In this document: positions 62,242-64,000 of the stretch, one piece after another | How positions within the stretch are numbered: the first letter of the stretch is position 1 | Layout of the letters: each line of letters starts with the position of its first letter | Origin: Oleisolibacter albus | Lineage (GTDB): Bacteria > Pseudomonadota > Alphaproteobacteria > Azospirillales > Azospirillaceae | DNA length: 64,000 nucleotides | Direction: 5' to 3' | Assembly (NCBI RefSeq): GCF_003336875.1 | Contig: NZ_QGNJ01000003.1 | Span: 186,001-250,000, forward strand | Notes under the pieces: model-generated | Seen by the model: the letters and a program-made list of their open reading frames with translations, nothing else | Database searches by the model: none | Told to the model about the DNA's origin: nothing | Made by a program: the position numbers and the translations under genes

Positions 62242-64000
62242 ATGGTCGTCTCTTTCCTGCTTCTGCTGATCGCCGGTCTGTTCCTGGGGATCGGCGGCGC
62301 CTGGCTGATCACCCTGGGCGGCAGCTGGTATTATCTGCTGGCCGGCATCGCCTTTCTGGTGACGGCCTTCCTGGTGCTGCGGCGTCACAGGCTGGCGCGT
62401 CCGCTCTACGCCGTCATCATCATCGTCACCCTGGCCTGGGCCGTGTGGGAAGTCGGGTTCGACTGGTGGCCCCTGGGCACGCGCGGCGGCCTCATCGTGC
62501 TGCTGGGCATCTGGCTGCTGACCCCCTGGGCCGTGCGCGAGGAGACGCCCTGGCGGCCCGGACGGGCGGCCCTGGCCCTGGCGGTGGTGCTGTCCATTCT
62601 GGTGGCGGGGGCAGCCCTGATCCGCGATCCCCATGACCGGAACGGTCGGTTGAACGACCAGCGGGTGGCCGGTGCCACGGCGGACAGTCCGGTGCCACCC
62701 GGCGAATGGCACCATTACGGACGCACGCTGAAGGCTCAGCGCTATTCGCCGCTGGACCAGATCACACCGCAGAATGTGGGGCAGCTGGAACAGGTCTGGA
62801 CCTACCGCACAGGAGACATGAAGCGCCCCACCGACGTGACCGAGACCACCTATCAGGTCACGCCGCTGAAGGTGGATGATCTTCTCTATCTCTGCACGCC
62901 GCACAATCTGGCCATCGCCATCGACGCGACCACGGGGCAGGAGCGCTGGCGTTTCGACCCCAAGGTCGGTATGGAGCAGAACCGGCAGCACCAGACCTGC
63001 CGTGGCGTCTCCTATTATGCCGATCCGGCCCTGACCGGGCAGAGCTGCGGGGCACGGATCTATCTGCCCACCTCGGATGCGCGGCTGATCGCGCTGGATG
63101 CCAGAACCGGCAGCATCTGCCCTGGCTTCGGGGAGGGCGGTACGGTCAATCTCTGGACCAACATGCCGAACCAGAAGGCCGGTTTCTATTATTCGACCTC
63201 GCCGCCCGTGGTGGCGCAGGGCCTGATCATCGTCGGCGGCGCCGTCAACGACAACTACGCGGTGGAGGCGCCGTCCGGCGTCATCCGCGCCTATGACATC
63301 GACAGCGGTGTCCTGGTCTGGAACTGGGATTCCGGCAATCCAGACCGGACGGAGCCGCTGGGGCCGGGGGAGACCTACACGCCCAATTCCCCCAACAGCT
63401 GGTCGATCATGAGCGCGGACCAGGATCTCGGCCTGCTCTATGTGCCGCTGGGCAACCGCACGCCGGACCAGCTGGGCATGGGCCGCAGTGCGGCGGTGGA
63501 GCGCTTCTCTTCCTCCATCACGGCGCTGGACCTGCGCACGGGACAGGTGCGCTGGGTGTTCCAGGGCGTGCATCATGACCTCTGGGACATGGACGTGCCG
63601 AGCCAGCCTTCACTGCTGGATCTCGACACCCCCGACGGGGTGGTTCCGGCGCTGGTGCAGCCGACCAAACAGGGCGAGGTGTTCGTGCTCGACCGCCGTA
63701 CCGGCCAGCCCATCCTGCCGGTGAAGGAGGTCCCGGCGCCCACGGGGACCATTCCGGAGGATTTCAGTGCGCCGACACAGCCCGTGTCGAGCCTGAGTTT
63801 CAACCCGCCGGCGCTGCGCGAGTCAGACATGTGGGGCGTCAGCCTGTTCGACCAGCTGGCCTGCCGCATCAAGTTCCGCTCCCTGCGTTATGAGGGGCGG
63901 TACACGCCGCCGTCCCTGCAGGGGACGCTGGTCTATCCCGGCAATTTCGGTGTGTTCAACTGGGGGTCGGTCGCCGTCGATCCGGTGCGGCAGGTGATGT
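62242..64000 (+). CDS. gcd: Membrane-bound PQQ-dependent glucose dehydrogenase (3' truncated)
   Basis: 586 codons are visible before the window ends; the full enzyme is about 800. From ATG 62242, with GGGGTCGGGA upstream (GTG 62218 is an alternative), five membrane helices occupy about 1-135: GGAWLITLGGSWYYLLAG and WAVWEVGFDWWPL are the quinone-binding anchor of Gcd. The eight-bladed PQQ propeller begins at about 150 (HHYGRTLKAQRYSPLDQIT, TYQVTPLKVDDLLYLCTPHN, ARLIALDARTGSICPGFG). VHHDLWDMDVPSQPSLLD is a docking motif. It oxidises glucose to gluconolactone in the periplasm and passes electrons to ubiquinone. No PQQ synthesis genes are visible here. Confidence 0.95.
   Translation, partial: MVVSFLLLLIAGLFLGIGGAWLITLGGSWYYLLAGIAFLVTAFLVLRRHRLARPLYAVIIIVTLAWAVWEVGFDWWPLGTRGGLIVLLGIWLLTPWAVREETPWRPGRAALALAVVLSILVAGAALIRDPHDRNGRLNDQRVAGATADSPVPPGEWHHYGRTLKAQRYSPLDQITPQNVGQLEQVWTYRTGDMKRPTDVTETTYQVTPLKVDDLLYLCTPHNLAIAIDATTGQERWRFDPKVGMEQNRQHQTCRGVSYYADPALTGQSCGARIYLPTSDARLIALDARTGSICPGFGEGGTVNLWTNMPNQKAGFYYSTSPPVVAQGLIIVGGAVNDNYAVEAPSGVIRAYDIDSGVLVWNWDSGNPDRTEPLGPGETYTPNSPNSWSIMSADQDLGLLYVPLGNRTPDQLGMGRSAAVERFSSSITALDLRTGQVRWVFQGVHHDLWDMDVPSQPSLLDLDTPDGVVPALVQPTKQGEVFVLDRRTGQPILPVKEVPAPTGTIPEDFSAPTQPVSSLSFNPPALRESDMWGVSLFDQLACRIKFRSLRYEGRYTPPSLQGTLVYPGNFGVFNWGSVAVDPVRQVM

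Overview
The window is GC-rich (judged by eye, not counted), densely coded DNA. The gene families fit an alphaproteobacterium, most likely a Rhodospirillales/Azospirillaceae-type free-living or plant-associated heterotroph. Pointers are a membrane-bound PQQ glucose dehydrogenase, a DUF47-PiT phosphate operon, an HAE1 RND pump, a DUF1289 protein and a candidate MmgR/suhB-type small RNA. The lineage is inference. No rRNA, tRNA, CRISPR array or intact insertion sequence was seen.

Region 1 (1-20.8 kb) is dominated by a minus-strand two-partner secretion (TPS) locus. In transcription order it reads: TpsB/FhaC-type outer-membrane transporter, an ExbB-type proton channel fused to periplasmic DUF2341 and LamG-like domains, ExbD, TonB, a coiled-coil porin, and a 4,256-residue filamentous-haemagglutinin-type exoprotein. 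Gaps are 4-128 bp, it ends at a perfect 13-bp hairpin, and it starts from an AT-rich upstream region with a perfect palindrome. The layout implies that export or surface handling of a giant adhesin is coupled to a dedicated proton-motive-force motor. This is the most interesting system in the window.

Region 2 (20.8-31 kb) holds a putative zinc-binding orphan, a GcvR-like double-ACT protein, a second TonB-like protein with DUF1289, and a surface-polysaccharide island. The island has an asparagine-synthase-like protein, FkbM methyltransferase, PIG-L deacetylase, glucose-1-phosphate cytidylyltransferase, two zinc-binding-domain sugar methyltransferases and a GT2 glycosyltransferase. The divergent promoter region inside it carries nested perfect inverted repeats. 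A second asparagine-synthase-like fragment opens the window at base 1.

Region 3 (31-41.2 kb) is mostly housekeeping and metabolism: GH3 beta-glucosidase, a PepSY protein, an exported nucleoside-phosphorylase-like protein, CysE, PurT, an SDR reductase with a divergent XRE regulator, and a YnfM-like MFS exporter whose leader can form alternative hairpins.

Region 4 (41.2-54 kb) opens with a gene-poor stretch containing the candidate MmgR-like sRNA and a possible transposon-end remnant. It continues with an RND pump and divergent TetR regulator, small proteins, a NUDIX hydrolase, a LysR regulator divergent from an aldo/keto reductase and an alcohol dehydrogenase, a CcdAB toxin-antitoxin pair with a three-site operator, and an exported orphan.

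Region 5 (54-64 kb) has a sugar cluster (MFS transporter, GH13 alpha-glucosidase, gluconokinase), the DUF47-PiT phosphate operon, a NUDIX protein, L-lactate permease, a 44-residue membrane peptide gene, and a PQQ glucose dehydrogenase gene running off the right edge. Glucose dehydrogenase plus gluconokinase would let gluconate made in the periplasm enter metabolism.
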